A stretch of 60,537 nucleotides of DNA from NCBI GenBank assembly GCA_012032555.1, contig JAAUSR010000026.1:1-60537 (forward strand), in the 5' to 3' direction. This stretch comes from Thioploca sp. Its GTDB lineage: Bacteria > Pseudomonadota > Gammaproteobacteria > Beggiatoales > Beggiatoaceae. Below, in pieces: positions 27,357-37,460 of the stretch. Both the position numbers and the translations under genes were made by a program. The notes beneath the pieces were generated by a model. The model worked only from the letters and a program-made list of their open reading frames with translations. It was not told the DNA's origin and did not search any database. Numbering within the stretch: position 1 is the stretch's first letter; each line of letters opens with the position of its first letter.

Positions 27357-27446
27357 TCAGTGTTTTTCAGTTAACCGCTATTAGAGATCAATTTTTGTTA
27401 TGATTTATTCTTTATTTAATAATGGGTTAACCTTGATTGATCACTG

Positions 27447-28157
27447 TTAACTGTTAACTATATCAATGTTCCACCGATAACCCATTCCATAAACAGTTTC
27501 AATGGCCGCAAATTTAGGATCAATATGTGCAAATTTTTTACGAATTCGCTTAATATGTGAGGTAATAGTACTATCGTCTACCAAAACATTAGCTTCCTGC
27601 ATTAATTGTTCCCGATGTTTAACATGTCCCGGAAAACGGGCTAAAGCATGCACAATCCAAAATTCGGTTAGAGTTAAATCAACAGCCATACCATGCCAAG
27701 TGGCTGTTAAGCGATAACTATCTATTAGTAAGGAACCTCTGGTTATGACATTTTCAGCCGACGGGGGAGTACGAAGCGCTTCTATCCGGCGAAATAAAGC
27801 GGCTATCCTGGCCAAGAGATGAGGCATACTGATATCTTTAGTTAAATAATCATCTGCTCCTAAACGCAAGCCAGAGACAGTATCAAATTCACTATCACGT
27901 GCGGTTAAAAAAATAATGGGTAAATAATGCGATAATGTGCGCAAGTCTCGACACAAATCAAATCCACCTTCCACTTCATCTTCAAGACCGATATCTAACA
28001 AAACGAGCTCCGGTAAGCGGATATGGAAAGCTTGCATTGCTTCCGCACGGTTAGTATAAGTATTAACTTCATACCCTTGACGACGTAGCACCGCCGCATA
28101 ATTTTCTCGAATAGCCGGTTCATCTTCAACAATTGCAATACGACGACCCATCACCAT
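27447..28157 (-). CDS. response regulator of the proteobacterial dedicated sortase system
   Basis: A 236-aa OmpR/PhoB-type regulator. The receiver domain (about 1-125) has the acidic pair EDEP, phospho-acceptor Asp in LVLLDIGLEDEVEGGFD, a TARD switch segment and LTKD (Lys switch). The C-terminal winged helix (about 140-235) has LTLTEFWIVHAL and the recognition-helix region DSTITSHIKRIRKKFA, then VYGMGYRW. AAGGGG precedes the ATG. It probably forms an operon with the kinase and may control the divergently placed sortase. Downstream targets are unknown. Confidence 0.9.
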   Translation of the reverse strand: MVMGRRIAIVEDEPAIRENYAAVLRRQGYEVNTYTNRAEAMQAFHIRLPELVLLDIGLEDEVEGGFDLCRDLRTLSHYLPIIFLTARDSEFDTVSGLRLGADDYLTKDISMPHLLARIAALFRRIEALRTPPSAENVITRGSLLIDSYRLTATWHGMAVDLTLTEFWIVHALARFPGHVKHREQLMQEANVLVDDSTITSHIKRIRKKFAHIDPKFAAIETVYGMGYRWNIDIVNS

Positions 28158-28582
28158 TATCCCCTTAATAAAAAGCCAAACGAGCTAAAACAGATTATAA
28201 TATGCGATTAGACACTAACAGCGTCAATTCCATTTTTTTGCCATATTTTGCCTTGGTATTGTCAGAACAGGTTCTTACAATAAGTTAAATATGAGACGAC
28301 AATATTAGTTTAGCTTTAATATGTCAACATGCTCATATTGATACGGAAAAAAGATCAGTTGATACGATATTAACAAAAGGTTGCTTATTGGTTTTTCACC
28401 ATAAGTGATTGTCATATTAAATTGATATTGATCCCCAGTTAGTGTTATTAATTAAAATTTGATGTGATACTGAGTTGGGTTACCAATCTGTACTCATCAG
28501 TATAGATATTGGCAAGACTCTTGCCCAAGCAAGTTTACATTAATTGATATTGAAATGAATTTTTGATATATGGGAGTTATCT
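28158..28582. promoter_or_regulatory. divergent intergenic region between the response regulator and the sortase operon
   Basis: A 425-bp AT-rich gap without an ORF, shared by the minus-strand regulator/kinase genes and the plus-strand microprotein/sortase genes. It must contain both promoters. Several TGATA- and GATAT-type repeats (TTGATACGG, GTTGATACGATATTAAC, TTGATATTGAT) are visible around 28330-28440 and could be regulator-binding sites. No clear -35/-10 box can be assigned. Divergent sortase and two-component genes suggest control of one by the other, but this is not proven. Confidence 0.4.
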
Positions 28583-28753
28583 ATGAATACGGTTAAGCCA
28601 AATACACCCTCTTCAATATTAAGCAACTTGCTTAATTTATTAGGTGTCAGTTTATTGGCTTCGGCTGGGGTTTCCGTAATACTGGTAGGGATTGTACTTT
28701 TACTATCATTGCAAGTTAACAACAGATCTATTTGTTTGGTAGTGACTCTATGA
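28583..28753 (+). CDS. 56-aa single-pass membrane microprotein upstream of the sortase
   Basis: A small ORF starting MNTVKPNTPSSILSNLLN, with one hydrophobic stretch (LLGVSLLASAGVSVILVG) and a short polar tail (LQVNNRSICLVVTL). A GGGAG ribosome-binding site sits seven bases before the ATG. Its TGA overlaps the sortase start as ATGA, so the two are likely translationally coupled. In class GN sortase systems this position usually holds the VIT/VWA target protein. This ORF might be a reduced substrate, an assembly partner or a regulator. I do not recognise the family, and the function is unknown. Confidence 0.65.
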   Translation: MNTVKPNTPSSILSNLLNLLGVSLLASAGVSVILVGIVLLLSLQVNNRSICLVVTL

Positions 28754-29331
28754 AAACACAATTGAGATGGGGCTACTTAGCTCTCGTAATTGTCGTGACG
28801 ATGACAGCATGGCAATTTAGTCAGGGTAATGTAGTATACGCTCAAGCATGGTTAGCACAAGGGTTACTTCACACGGCTTGGGTACGTACTCAAGCCAGTG
28901 GTCGGCAAGTTAAACCATGGCCTTGGGCAAGAACGTGGCCATTGGCTCTTTTATCTGTGCCACGCATTAATACAGAACAGATTATTCTGTCACATGCCGG
29001 TGAAGGGATATCACCTTTTGCATTGCGGCATGCAGAAAACAGTGTATTACCTGGTGAAATTGGTAACAGTGTACTTAATGTCCATCGTGGTAATTATTTT
29101 AGCTTTTTAAGAATGTTAAAACCCGGTGATATGATTATTCTTGAATCGCTACGTAATGGACGTTGGTATTATCAAATTTCGGCTATTTATATTGTTTATA
29201 AAACCGATACTTCGTTGATTGAACCTAGTTTAAATCGACGTTTAACTTTAATTAGTTGTTATCCATGTACAATTGAAGATGATCGACGCTATGTCGTCGT
29301 GGCTGAAGAAGTAAAAAGAATAACTTCCTAA
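28750..29331 (+). CDS. class GN sortase
   Basis: A 193-aa sortase of the proteobacterial class GN. Membrane anchor MKTQLRWGYLALVIVV is near the N-terminus. The catalytic His is in LNVHRGNYF, the catalytic Cys in LISCYPC and the assisting Arg in DDRRYVVVAEE. It transpeptidates a surface protein at a sorting motif, on the periplasmic side. The start is the ATG at 28750, which overlaps the microprotein stop; an in-frame TTG at 28732 is less likely. The usual companion target gene is missing from the window. Confidence 0.9.
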   Translation: MKTQLRWGYLALVIVVTMTAWQFSQGNVVYAQAWLAQGLLHTAWVRTQASGRQVKPWPWARTWPLALLSVPRINTEQIILSHAGEGISPFALRHAENSVLPGEIGNSVLNVHRGNYFSFLRMLKPGDMIILESLRNGRWYYQISAIYIVYKTDTSLIEPSLNRRLTLISCYPCTIEDDRRYVVVAEEVKRITS

Positions 29332-29352
29332 AGGAAGTAAAATGAAACGGCT

Positions 29353-30636
29353 TCACTTTCTTAAGCCATTATTAATGAGGGGTTTGCCATTGACTTGTAA
29401 TACCCCTTTTTCTAACTGTAGTTGTATAGAAAAATAATCTGGGTTGGTTTCCAATGCGATCAACTTATCCCAGCGCATCCCTGGTTCTGGTAGCTGGGGT
29501 AAGGTAGCTTCAGCCCAGGTTGTTATGGTTTTTAATAATGGTTTAGGTAGGTGTATTTGAGCTTGTACCTGAAGACGATTGAATAACTCGACCGGATTGA
29601 GTAAAGCCCAATAACTGAGTTGAGTTGATTCAAATTTAAGTTGCATTGTACCCTGTAATTCGCCGGCAGCAGTATTAATTTTTAAGTTAGTAACAGCCAC
29701 TTCCGGATGATGTTGGAGTAAGGTTATTCCATAAGGCATTATTTTTAGAAGTGTTAAGTAATTATGGGGTGAAGGTAGCCAATTTTGTGGTTCAGTCGCT
29801 ATAAAATTCGTTATTGCACTCAAGCTAGGTACATGCCAATGACGTAATTCCAATTTACCCTGGTTTGGTCCATAAGAATCCGTTCCTATCCCAACATGTT
29901 GTAAATCTACTTTGAGGTCGGTTGTTAAATAGTCACTAAGAATATTGTTATGACCCACTAATTTGATTTTTTGAAATTGTAGCGGGATTACGGGCTGTTT
30001 CCGAGGTAAGAACTCACTTTGCTCAACCGTTAGATACCCCCCCCCTTGCAAAATTTCAGACGAAGTTGCTGGTAATTCCATATTTAAAGTCACACCCTGC
30101 ATTAAGAGTTGGTATATTTCTGTCGTTAATTGTATTTGTGGGTTATGCAGTTCTACTTGAACCCTTGCTGAAGGAAACTTAATGCGTACTTGTCCTTGTA
30201 GATTTTGTAATTGTAAATGAGTTCCGGTTTCTTGAAAGGTGAGTGGTATCATTTCAAATGTACTGATACTTTCTCCATGACCTGATACCACGGTACTTAT
30301 TTTTAGAAGGGTTGTTTCATGATCATCTGTCTGTAATTGGGTATGAATTAAGGTTGGTTTTACGGGTAACAAACCATGATTAATTTCATGTGTTAAAATT
30401 AATCGCTGAGGTGGAAAAGAAAAAACTAAAGTTTTGGGAATTTCTAAAGTAGATTGTGCCCGGGAATGAAACCAACCGCGTTGGTAATGGTTTTCTACGG
30501 GTTGGAGATTCATGGTGGGATAAAAAACGCGGTTAAGGTGGTGAAGTTGCTTTTCTGCTTCAATACCGGTCCAATAGGGAATCAACAGAATTAATATCAG
30601 CAGGAGGCCAATAACGAGAGTCACTTTTATCATCAT
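29353..30636 (-). CDS. DUF945 family protein (YdgA-like)
   Basis: A 427-aa protein with an N-terminal membrane segment (KVTLVIGLLLILILLIPYWTGIEAE), then YHQRGWF-type family text (HYQRGWFHSRAQSTLEI) and a long beta-rich periplasmic region with a DUF945-like C-terminus (KLIALETNPDYFSIQLQLEKGVLQVNGKPL). The function is not established for the family. It converges on the sortase gene (21-bp gap) and may not be co-regulated with it. Confidence 0.78.
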   Translation of the reverse strand: MMIKVTLVIGLLLILILLIPYWTGIEAEKQLHHLNRVFYPTMNLQPVENHYQRGWFHSRAQSTLEIPKTLVFSFPPQRLILTHEINHGLLPVKPTLIHTQLQTDDHETTLLKISTVVSGHGESISTFEMIPLTFQETGTHLQLQNLQGQVRIKFPSARVQVELHNPQIQLTTEIYQLLMQGVTLNMELPATSSEILQGGGYLTVEQSEFLPRKQPVIPLQFQKIKLVGHNNILSDYLTTDLKVDLQHVGIGTDSYGPNQGKLELRHWHVPSLSAITNFIATEPQNWLPSPHNYLTLLKIMPYGITLLQHHPEVAVTNLKINTAAGELQGTMQLKFESTQLSYWALLNPVELFNRLQVQAQIHLPKPLLKTITTWAEATLPQLPEPGMRWDKLIALETNPDYFSIQLQLEKGVLQVNGKPLINNGLRK

Positions 30637-30812
30637 ATGATTTAACTAAAATCTTTCGTTTGAGCAATGAAATAAAAATTAGAAATATTTAAAGCTGTAA
30701 AATATTAACTTTGTTGCTATACTAATTTTTGGTGTTGTAACCGTTTATTGTTGAATTAGAAAACGATGAGATAATCAACTTATAGCCTACTTATTTTCCA
30801 AGGAGAAAAACC

Positions 30813-32270
30813 ATGATTAGCGATAAACTCAATATATTAACATTGATCGCACGTTATTTCCGAATTGTCACGATAGGCTATCTCATATCGATATCTATTC
30901 TGGGCGTTCGTTTTTCAATCAATCAGGCGAATGCCGAAGAATTATTCACTGAGGCGACAGCAGCAGTGGGAACCACTGAAACACTTCCAGGATTAACACC
31001 GATTACCACTATTCCACTAGGAGAAAATCAAAGTAGAAATGTGGTTCGATCTCCGGTACCGGTTTTAACCAACCGATTGATTTACCGACTAAAAGGTAAT
31101 GCTAACTTATTAGGTGCATTATCTACTGCTCAGATGGCTGATTTACTTGCTAATTCTAATAGCCGAGTAGAAAAAATTAGCGCCTTACTCACATCAGAAT
31201 TATTAGCTAATTCAGCGGAAATAAGAACTACTCCATTAGCAAGAACTTTTGTAATGACGCTGTCTTCATCAACTAACATTGAAAATACTATTAAAACACT
31301 TTCTCAGTTACCTTTTATTGATTATGTTGAACCGGATCAAATTGTTCAAGTTGAATCCACCACCCCGAATGATACCTACTTTGGAGAACAATGGAATTTA
31401 AATAATGCCAATGATGCGGATATCGACGCCCCAGAAGCCTGGGATATTGATACGGCGAGTAAGTGGATAAATATTGCTATTCTGGATACAGGAGTAGAAA
31501 GACAACATAGTGAATTCTATAAAGAGTTAATTAAAGGAAGCAACTTTACTTCTAATGATAGTACGCTATGGGATGATGGGTACGGACATGGAACCCATGT
31601 TGCCGGTATCGCTGCTGCTAGAACTAATAATAATATGGGTATCGCGGGCGTGTGTTGGGGAAACTGTAGAATTATACCCGTTAAAGTGTTGACTGATGAT
31701 GGGTGGGGTTACTATTCGTGGATTGCTAATGGTGTTGTTTATGCCGCACAAAATTCTGCTAAAGTGATTAATTTAAGTTTAGGCAGTACAACTGATTCAC
31801 AAACGCTTCACGAGGCTATTCAGTATGCTTATAAAAAAGGGGTTACTGTCGTAGCAGCGGCTGGAAACAATGGAGGTGCTGTTCTCTATCCGGCAGCTTA
31901 TCCGGAGACTATTGCAGTAGCGGCTACTGATAGCAATGATGGCATTCCTTGGTGGTCAAATCGGGGGAGTGAAATAGATTTAGCTGCGCCGGGCGTTGAT
32001 ATTTTAAGCACTTACTTAGATAACTCTTTAGCCTGGATGAGTGGAACTTCAATGGCCACCCCACATGTCGCTGGGGTAGCCGCTGCATTACAATCATTTT
32101 ATCGACAACGTTATGGCAAATTTCTTAAACCGGAATCAGTGCGTTGCTATTTGCAGTTATCGGCAGATGATTTGGGCTTAGCGCTTAATAAGCAAGGGGC
32201 TGGTCGTTTAAATCTGCAGAAATTACTCCAATTAGTTGCCGATCCTAATTTTGTGGATTGCAACATTTAA
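30813..32270 (+). CDS. secreted S8 family serine protease (subtilase)
   Basis: A 485-aa extracellular subtilase. Signal peptide about 10-40 (IVTIGYLISISILGVRF), then a propeptide with an I9-like inhibitor domain (about 85-180, LARTFVMTLSSST, LPFIDYVEPDQIV). The catalytic triad is intact: Asp in IAILDTGVERQH, His in GHGTHVAGIAAA, Ser in SGTSMATPHVAG. The oxyanion Asn is in VVAAAGNNGG. Strong AAGGAGAA ribosome-binding site. Activity is likely. A terminator hairpin follows (32305-32350). Confidence 0.93.
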   Translation: MISDKLNILTLIARYFRIVTIGYLISISILGVRFSINQANAEELFTEATAAVGTTETLPGLTPITTIPLGENQSRNVVRSPVPVLTNRLIYRLKGNANLLGALSTAQMADLLANSNSRVEKISALLTSELLANSAEIRTTPLARTFVMTLSSSTNIENTIKTLSQLPFIDYVEPDQIVQVESTTPNDTYFGEQWNLNNANDADIDAPEAWDIDTASKWINIAILDTGVERQHSEFYKELIKGSNFTSNDSTLWDDGYGHGTHVAGIAAARTNNNMGIAGVCWGNCRIIPVKVLTDDGWGYYSWIANGVVYAAQNSAKVINLSLGSTTDSQTLHEAIQYAYKKGVTVVAAAGNNGGAVLYPAAYPETIAVAATDSNDGIPWWSNRGSEIDLAAPGVDILSTYLDNSLAWMSGTSMATPHVAGVAAALQSFYRQRYGKFLKPESVRCYLQLSADDLGLALNKQGAGRLNLQKLLQLVADPNFVDCNI

Positions 32271-32304
32271 GCGAGTTAATAACCGATTGCTAACTCAACA
32301 CCGG

Positions 32305-32350
32305 GCCGTTTTCATCTGCTTGAAATCAAATCTATCGTTTTGAAAACGGC
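32305..32350. terminator. bidirectional terminator hairpin between subtilase and secreted protein gene
   Basis: GCCGTTTTCA (32305-32314) pairs with TGAAAACGGC (32341-32350), a perfect 10-bp stem. It lies between two convergent genes ending at 32270 and 32376. Confidence 0.55.
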
Positions 32351-32375
32351 TCGAATAAATAGAAACAGCGATAGT

Positions 32376-34634
32376 TTAGTGGCCTAAACAAGCACTTTGT
32401 GGTAATGCAATTCCTTCGATATCATTAAAAGGAGTCAAAATATCAAAACCTGCAATAACTGAACAACTTTCCAGATCAAAGGCATGTATGCTAAGCGTCT
32501 TATCTTGGTGAGTACCAAAAAGTAAGCGATTATCGGGCATCATTTCGAGCGCTTCTGTCTCATGAGGTAATTGGCCTGCACAAATGATTTCTAACGGGGG
32601 ATATTTCCACAAATCCGTTTTGACCGCACCGTAGAAAAGCGTGTCAGTATTCTTGCTTAAAGTTAAATCTTCTACTTTTACCGGAGAGGGTAATTCTAAA
32701 TGCCCTTGACCGGTATTGGTGTCGATAGTGATCAAACCATCACCTTTCGCCCAACCCCATAAAGTGCCAGTATTATCAAATGCTAAACTATCTACTTCAT
32801 CAAAACCGGTACTGCCTATTGAAAATAGTTGGCCCGTTTGACCATCTACTAAATAAAGATGTCCTTTCAGTTGATGAGGTGCTACTCGATTACCAGAGCT
32901 GGCATAGATTAGATTAGTCTGTGGATGAATAGCGAGTCCTTCAATATCATAGCCTGGGTAATTTATTCCTAATTGTTTAACTTGATGATTATCTAAATCA
33001 ACCGTAAAAAATTGTGATTCATTCAGCCCCTTGTCGTTTACCGCATAAAGTTGACACGAAGCCGGTGCCGCTTTAAATGGAAATTGATTGGCTAAAAAAG
33101 TCGGTGTTTCGCCCACCTTTTCCACGACCTCAAAAATAGAAGGTCCTTGAATAATTAAATCGGTTAATAGATAGGGTCCATCTATACCTAGATTTCCTAT
33201 TGTTAACCCATCAAAATCGACTACCAGATAATTAATCCCGGGTGTATTAAAATACTTAAATCCGGCCGCAATCGTAATTCGTTTCCCATTTTGAGCAGTG
33301 AGTTTTAAAGTCCACGAATAAGTACCTCGATTAACAATATCCAGTGCTACTGAGACGTGTAGTTTTTCAAAACGACCATCACCGTTTTGATCGACTCCTT
33401 GAGTAGAAGTTTGCCCTGTCAAGGAAAACAGCGGTTTTTCAAATTGTTGTAACTGATAAGCCGGTGTCGAACCCACTTCTCTTAATTGGTCGGAATTAAT
33501 AACCCCCTGCTCACCATAGTAAATTAAATCAATTAATTTTATTTGATAAGGTCCAACTTCCCCTAGTCCTCGTAAGGCGTCTATTTCAAAATTGACGGGG
33601 ATATTACTAATACCGGCTGTTAAAGTAGCGGCAGTGGTGCGAAATAAGCTCTTGCCTTGAGACGTTTCTAAATGAACAAAAACACGGTATTCGCCAGCTT
33701 TAATCGTATTCGTTTCTACCTTAATAACTAATTGATCAATAAGATTATTACCATTTAAGTCGATGCCTTGAACCGTGGTTTTACCGGTTAAACGACTCGT
33801 TGGTTCAAAAACAGTCAACTGGGTACCCACTTCTCGAAAACAAGGCGTACCGTTTAAATTTTTACCCTGAATGTGGATAGCAATTCGATAAGTGCCGGTT
33901 GCTGGGGGTGTGAATTGAGCGCTATAGAAACCATCCCCTGCTTGGGCATCATCGCTGCCACCTTCATCAAGTAATTGTAATTCCTGTAATTGTCCTAATT
34001 CATTGCTCAAAGTCGCTATTACCTTAGCATTGGGTACGGGTTGTTGCCCATCAAAAAAAGGTACCGTTATAATAGTAGATTCACCTAAGTTCAGTTGTTG
34101 GGGTAATACCATGACATTGGCAGCAGCAGGACTATCAGTAATCACCTGAGTGATCACCGCTGCTTCTTGAGTTAAAGCCGATTGAGCTTCAAATTCAACT
34201 CGATACTTGCCTATACCCAGATCCGGAAATCTAAACAAGTAGTGAAAGCCAGGAAGAGTAAAGGGTAACAGGGGTAAATTCTTGTTAGTTATTTGTTGTT
34301 CTCCAAAAAGTACAAATTCGCCACCAAAAAAGTCTATGGTATCAGGTGTTAACACTTCTCTATTGGGGCCTTGAATTTGAATAGCGAGATCATTCACCGT
34401 TGAAATAATCTCTATTTGAATCGTGTTGGCTTCATCAAGAAAAAAAGTGGCTTCTTCAAAATTTTGTTGAGTCGTTAAGCGATCTAATTCAATTTGAGTT
34501 GCCAATAAAGCAATTGTTCCTAATGGTTCTTGAGTATTTCCTATCAGCGGTAAGCTTAATAAGAAAATAGTGATATAATAAAAATATTGTCGGTGAAAAC
34601 AGTGAGTTATTCTATTCTTATTTTGCCACAACAT
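32376..34634 (-). CDS. secreted protein with beta-sandwich repeats and a C-terminal propeller-like region
   Basis: A 752-aa protein with a signal segment (YYITIFLLSLPLIGN). Residues about 40-290 are a beta-rich, 'choice-of-anchor X'-like region (AGDGFYSAQFTPPATGTYRI). Two similar domains follow, each opening with a calcium-type loop (IDLNGNNLID and VDQNGDGRFE), at about 295-400 and 415-520. The C-terminal about 530-750 has propeller-like repeats (YDIEGLAIHPQTNLIYASS, EVDSLAFDNTGTLWGW, NDIEGIALP). It is probably exported and binds calcium. Function unknown. A ribosome-binding site (aaggtg) supports the ATG. Confidence 0.7.
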   Translation of the reverse strand: MLWQNKNRITHCFHRQYFYYITIFLLSLPLIGNTQEPLGTIALLATQIELDRLTTQQNFEEATFFLDEANTIQIEIISTVNDLAIQIQGPNREVLTPDTIDFFGGEFVLFGEQQITNKNLPLLPFTLPGFHYLFRFPDLGIGKYRVEFEAQSALTQEAAVITQVITDSPAAANVMVLPQQLNLGESTIITVPFFDGQQPVPNAKVIATLSNELGQLQELQLLDEGGSDDAQAGDGFYSAQFTPPATGTYRIAIHIQGKNLNGTPCFREVGTQLTVFEPTSRLTGKTTVQGIDLNGNNLIDQLVIKVETNTIKAGEYRVFVHLETSQGKSLFRTTAATLTAGISNIPVNFEIDALRGLGEVGPYQIKLIDLIYYGEQGVINSDQLREVGSTPAYQLQQFEKPLFSLTGQTSTQGVDQNGDGRFEKLHVSVALDIVNRGTYSWTLKLTAQNGKRITIAAGFKYFNTPGINYLVVDFDGLTIGNLGIDGPYLLTDLIIQGPSIFEVVEKVGETPTFLANQFPFKAAPASCQLYAVNDKGLNESQFFTVDLDNHQVKQLGINYPGYDIEGLAIHPQTNLIYASSGNRVAPHQLKGHLYLVDGQTGQLFSIGSTGFDEVDSLAFDNTGTLWGWAKGDGLITIDTNTGQGHLELPSPVKVEDLTLSKNTDTLFYGAVKTDLWKYPPLEIICAGQLPHETEALEMMPDNRLLFGTHQDKTLSIHAFDLESCSVIAGFDILTPFNDIEGIALPQSACLGH

Positions 34635-34943
34635 AATAATTACACCTTAATTAATAAATAGTAAATTGTTATCCGGTTTAGGACTTACACAGTTGAGTTT
34701 ATCACCCATCTATTTTATAGAGTTATATTGTAATTCTATATTATAAGTATATGAAATAATTAATTTATATATTTAAACAGCGTAAATTTTACCGGTTAAT
34801 AACTTGTTAATATTGTTGATACGACACCACGACTATTTTTCACCTTAATCTAACTCACTTTATCACTATTGTTATCACTTATTTTTCAATCCACTTCAAC
34901 TGGAGAAGAATGACCATTAATTCACAATGGAAATTAAGTTAAA
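34635..34943. other. AT-rich gap between two minus-strand secreted-protein genes
   Basis: A 309-bp intergenic stretch, very rich in A and T. I see no ORF, hairpin or recognisable promoter. It separates the two genes enough that the 32376-34634 gene probably has its own promoter. Confidence 0.5.
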
Positions 34944-36584
34944 TCATTGTAGATCCCCGGTATTTTTTTCAAGTTCAATCAGCCAGGTTATCACTGTTTT
35001 CGCCACATCAATATCAGCTATACTCGCGTGATTTTTACTGCTCCCGCCGGTAAAAGAGGCGGTATGGGTGGTGTAATGAGTAATGGCATCTTGTCCTTGG
35101 GCACTGGGAAAAGTTACCCATACATCATTTTTTAAAGGAACGGGATTAGGAATATCAACGAGCGTGGCGAGCCAGTGCCGGGATTGATTGGGAGCAGATA
35201 GTTGGTATTTATAGCTTATTTTTGCTTGGGTGGTATGACGTAGTAACTGATACGGGACATCGACAACAAAACGACTATGTTCAGTTTGATTGTCTATATT
35301 TTCTAAGGGTTGATTCTCTTCTCTCAATTCAAAATATTCGTCTGGTTGGTCACGGTCGATTTGACCATTATTGTTGCTATCCGCATCAGCAGCGACAGTA
35401 TTAATAATGGAATTGGAAGGTAACCGTGGTATATTTATGAAATTAAACAATGCAGTAGCAGAGGTAGTTAAGTCGGGTATTTGCTTATTTAATCCACTGA
35501 CTTGAATCGCTGTCTCCATGAAAGCAGGAGAATCTTGAAACTGGTGCCGATCATTTTCTATAACCATAGCACGATGCATAACAATATCGGCAAGTACTGA
35601 GCCATTATGAGGTGTTCCTAAACTAGTATAAGAAAGTACCGTGAGCTTTTCATTATGCTGATGTTGATAGTTAGCTAAGTATTCACGGGCGTCTAAGCCA
35701 CTTTGGCTATGTGTAATTAAGTGAATACTATCAACACCAAAACTCTCAATTAGTTGATTAATATAGCTATTTAATGTCATCCCATTATCTTTAATGGTAT
35801 TCACCGCCATATTAATTGAGTTATCAAATAATAAGTGTTTTTGTTGAAGAAGATCGGTAAAACCATACCGGCTAAAGAAATCCTCATCTAAATAAGCATC
35901 TTGGATTAAAATAATGGGAGACATGGTTTTAAAACTGAGAGCAGCCCAATCGACCGAAGTACACCAAGTTGGCTCTATTGACATCGTATCAATTTTGATA
36001 ATGATAGTGTTGATAGCCGGTTGTGGTGCGCCAAGGTGATGACGTTGAGGAAATTTAACTTGTTCAATGGGAATTTCAAACCGATTTAATTCCCATATAC
36101 CATCACCTCCCATTAAATTACCTTGGCGGATACCATTGAACCATACTTCGTCAATTTCTTTGGGCTGATCAACATCGTAAATCGGTATTCCCAAACTTGC
36201 TGTGGGAGAAAGTAAACCAGACTGAATTAGTTTTTGTGCCGAAATAAGTTTGCCGTTACTATCTACTTCCCCCACGACTCTATTGATAGGAATTTCTATT
36301 TCAATTTGACCCTCATTGCGAAATCGGCAGTGGGTGTCAAGCGTAGCGCCTCTATCTGCAATAAATTTGACATCACTCGCTTGACCTTGCCAAATTGGAC
36401 CACTACCACTGTGTATTTTACTCAAATAGGTATAAGGAATGTCAATTATTACTGGGGGTATTTCTGGGTGGGCTTCATCGAAAAAAGGCGGTTGACGTTG
36501 GGTTTGCGCTAAAATAACTCCGGTGTTTAAAGTAATCCAAACAAGGAGTGTTATTTGAACGGTTTGCATTGATATTCTTAGCAT
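34944..36584 (-). CDS. secreted alpha/beta hydrolase, lipase-like
   Basis: A 546-aa protein with a signal peptide (VQITLLVWITLNTGVILAQ). The hydrolase core has a nucleophile elbow, SIHLITHSQSGLDAREYL (Ser in THSQSG), near residue 290, then a segment SYTSLGTPHNGSVLADIV that fits the class 2/PGAP1-like lipases. A possible catalytic His is in the C-terminus (GGSSKNHASIADIDVAKTVI), with SKNH as the likely site. DADSNNNGQIDRDQPDEYFE is a Ca-binding-like loop. It likely acts on extracellular esters, but the substrate is unknown. AGGAGAA precedes the ATG. The next gene on the strand is 309 bp downstream. Confidence 0.75.
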   Translation of the reverse strand: MLRISMQTVQITLLVWITLNTGVILAQTQRQPPFFDEAHPEIPPVIIDIPYTYLSKIHSGSGPIWQGQASDVKFIADRGATLDTHCRFRNEGQIEIEIPINRVVGEVDSNGKLISAQKLIQSGLLSPTASLGIPIYDVDQPKEIDEVWFNGIRQGNLMGGDGIWELNRFEIPIEQVKFPQRHHLGAPQPAINTIIIKIDTMSIEPTWCTSVDWAALSFKTMSPIILIQDAYLDEDFFSRYGFTDLLQQKHLLFDNSINMAVNTIKDNGMTLNSYINQLIESFGVDSIHLITHSQSGLDAREYLANYQHQHNEKLTVLSYTSLGTPHNGSVLADIVMHRAMVIENDRHQFQDSPAFMETAIQVSGLNKQIPDLTTSATALFNFINIPRLPSNSIINTVAADADSNNNGQIDRDQPDEYFELREENQPLENIDNQTEHSRFVVDVPYQLLRHTTQAKISYKYQLSAPNQSRHWLATLVDIPNPVPLKNDVWVTFPSAQGQDAITHYTTHTASFTGGSSKNHASIADIDVAKTVITWLIELEKNTGDLQ

Positions 36585-36866
36585 AATGGTTCTCCTGATA
36601 AACGAATAAACAACGGGTGGTATTTTTTATAAATATAATTTTGAATCTGAATGATTTTATGCTGACTTAATATCAATAACTATAGTTTAAACCGGACCAG
36701 TTTCTGGCTATTAAAGTCAACTATAAAGGGATTTTATTTATATTTTTTATTTTTATTAACAATCTTTATTGCTATTTATTTAAATTGCAAAAATGAATTT
36801 TTGCAAAATGCAACTCATCAATTGCGTATAACGAAATAATAGGTTAACTAAAATGAGTCTTTCAGT

Positions 36867-37238
36867 TTAGAGAGAAAGGTTTATTATTTTTTGAATAATA
36901 GCGCCAATTAATTTTTTACTATGTTGTTGCAAAGCTATGCTTATTTCTTGTGCTATCGTTGTTTCTCCATCACCGGTTGATAGGGTATCTAATATTTTAA
37001 GTCCCTTGATCGTTAAAGTAACACCAGTAAAAGTATCATAGTTAAGTATCTGATAACTTATAAATCCTTCTCGTTGTAAAAAACGGATAGTGGCAAAATA
37101 GTTGTCAGTCATCTCTTCATTAGACGAATCAACGAATTCATCTACCGTAATATTAGTTTCTTTAGGAAATTCTTGGTAAAGCCGATCAAATACCAATGCA
37201 ACACATTGATTAAAATCATCACGATTGTTGGTTATCAT
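36867..37238 (-). CDS. hypothetical protein with winged-helix-like layout
   Basis: A 123-aa protein. The N-terminal half is helical (FDRLYQEFP, TVDEFVDSS), followed by a segment that resembles a winged helix (YFATIRFLQREGFISYQ, TFTGVTLTIKGLKIL). The C-terminus is hydrophobic-helical (IGAIIQKIINLSL). Its neighbours give no clue. I do not recognise the family. It stands alone between the lipase-like gene and the PAS gene, with AT-rich DNA on both sides. Confidence 0.6.
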   Translation of the reverse strand: MITNNRDDFNQCVALVFDRLYQEFPKETNITVDEFVDSSNEEMTDNYFATIRFLQREGFISYQILNYDTFTGVTLTIKGLKILDTLSTGDGETTIAQEISIALQQHSKKLIGAIIQKIINLSL

Positions 37239-37460
37239 CTGAATCAGTTCTCTATATTGTTTCTAAATGGTTTAGACAAAGTTTATGCCAATATTTTTGT
37301 AAAATAACACTGGGCCGATCAAAAAACAGATTTAATCAGATACAATGATAACAGAATTCATTCTCGTATTAAGTTATTCCTATTGTATTATTGTAAGTGC
37401 AAGTGGCATGATGCTTGCCATTTTTTGTATAATTTGTATTAATTTACAAGGAGTTTTAAC

